Shown: positions 6,099 to 6,477 of the stretch, piece by piece
How positions within the stretch are numbered: position 1 is the first letter of the stretch
Layout: every line of letters begins with the position of its first letter
Source of the DNA: Marinobacter sp.
GTDB lineage: Bacteria; Pseudomonadota; Gammaproteobacteria; Pseudomonadales; Oleiphilaceae
Assembly: GCA_017643965.1 (NCBI GenBank)
Contig: JAEPMM010000196.1
Span: forward strand, 1 to 6,477
Direction of reading: 5' to 3'
Length of the DNA stretch: 6,477 nt
Made by a program: the position numbers and the translations under genes
Notes under the pieces: model-generated
What the model saw: the letters and a program-made list of their open reading frames with translations, nothing else
What the model was told of the DNA's origin: nothing
The model's database searches: none

Positions 6099-6175
6099 TG
6101 GCGCGGCTGGGAGGATTCGAACCTCCGACCGCCTGGTTCGTAGCCAGGTACTCTATCCAGCTGAGCTACAGCCGC
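6099..6175 (-). tRNA. tRNA-Arg (anticodon ACG), copy 1
   Basis: 77 bases with encoded CCA. The acceptor stem GCGGCTG / CAGCCGC pairs fully, the discriminator is G, the D arm reads AGCTCAGCTGGATAGAG, the anticodon stem CCTGG / CCAGG closes the loop CTACGAA, and the T arm is GGAGG TTCGAAT CCTCC. Anticodon ACG reads CGU, CGC and CGA after TadA changes A34 to inosine. It is the last tRNA of a leftward unit and is identical in every base to copy 2, 18 bases upstream. Confidence 0.98.
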
Positions 6176-6193
6176 TTGAACTTGGGGCGAAAT

Positions 6194-6270
6194 TGGCGCG
6201 GCTGGGAGGATTCGAACCTCCGACCGCCTGGTTCGTAGCCAGGTACTCTATCCAGCTGAGCTACAGCCGC
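6194..6270 (-). tRNA. tRNA-Arg (anticodon ACG), copy 2
   Basis: 77 bases with encoded CCA, identical to copy 1, so this is a recent or homogenised tandem duplication with a 95-base period. All arms pair as expected. It lies 61 bases downstream of tRNA-Ser in the direction of transcription. Confidence 0.98.
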
Positions 6271-6285
6271 ACATCATTTCGCTTT

Positions 6286-6305
6286 GGTTGGTTGCCAACC
6301 CAACC
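6286..6305. repeat. Small hairpin in the spacer between tRNA-Ser and tRNA-Arg
   Basis: GGTTGG (6286-6291) is inverted as CCAACC (6300-6305), with an alternative inner pairing GGTT/AACC (6290-6293 with 6297-6300). It is probably a structure in the precursor RNA; its role is unknown. Confidence 0.4.
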
Positions 6306-6329
6306 TGCTCTCGCAATTCCTTGATGGAA

Positions 6330-6421
<92 letters not shown>

Positions 6422-6436
6422 TTGAGAACGGGGCGT

Positions 6437-6465
6437 ATACTACCATAATTTTTCTGTTTTCATAG
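6437..6465 (-). promoter_or_regulatory. Probable promoter of the tRNA-Ser/tRNA-Arg unit
   Basis: On the - strand TAGTAT (6442-6437) is followed directly by a GC-rich discriminator (ACGCCCCG), as usual for stringently controlled stable-RNA promoters. The -35 at 17 bases, CTATGA (6465-6460), is weak. Transcription would begin just upstream of the tRNA-Ser 5' end at 6421. Confidence 0.4.
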
Positions 6466-6467
6466 GG

Positions 6468-6473
6468 TTGACA
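6468..6473 (+). promoter_or_regulatory. Consensus -35 box at the window edge
   Basis: A perfect TTGACA on the + strand. Its -10 would lie beyond the window end, so it may belong to a gene to the right; it cannot be confirmed here. Confidence 0.25.
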
Positions 6474-6477
6474 CGAG

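Noticed and set aside
5909..6117. Genomic island or prophage with attL/attR at tRNA-Arg
   Set aside because: The direct repeats are only 190 bases apart and there is no integrase or cargo; at most an att-like scar.
6422..6449. + strand promoter TTGAGA, 16 bases, CATAAT
   Set aside because: A fair match, but it overlaps the - strand tRNA promoter and no + strand gene is visible before the window end; probably chance in an AT-rich promoter region.

Overview
The window looks like chromosome of a marine gammaproteobacterium, most like Marinobacter or a close relative. This is inferred from gene content and protein sequence, not from a database search. All main genes are ordinary housekeeping or energy-metabolism genes. 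No phage, IS element, CRISPR array or toxin system is visible.

Left part (1-3619). The last 47 residues of an error-prone DNA polymerase (DnaE2/ImuC-like) enter from the left on the + strand and end at a bidirectional hairpin terminator. Facing it on the - strand is a complete oadGAB operon, transcribed in the order oadG (3619-3371), oadA (3328-1541), oadB (1527-193). It encodes a membrane oxaloacetate decarboxylase sodium pump. OadA transfers the carboxyl group of oxaloacetate to its biotin. OadB decarboxylates carboxybiotin and exports Na+. OadG is the small membrane anchor. Convergent dnaE2 and oadB share the terminator at 149-174.

Middle (3620-5861). A 225-base leader upstream of oadG holds a strong hairpin and an overlapping alternative one. 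Next come dbpA (- strand), a DEAD-box RNA helicase of 23S rRNA assembly, and a divergent DUF2058/YaiL-like gene (+ strand). The 106 bases between these two carry back-to-back promoter signals.

Right part (5862-6477). A - strand stable-RNA transcription unit runs leftward: tRNA-Ser(GCU), two identical tRNA-Arg(ACG) genes, then about 190 bases of structured non-coding DNA, then a bidirectional terminator shared with the YaiL-like gene. The structured tail is the most unusual part of the window. It begins just after the last tRNA and ends with an exact 19-base copy of the tRNA-Arg 3' end including CCA. It also contains an inverted near-copy of the tRNA T-arm/acceptor strand and a string of small hairpins. 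The layout resembles the rtT repeats of the E. coli tyrT operon, so it may be a processed small RNA or a tRNA-derived repeat element.
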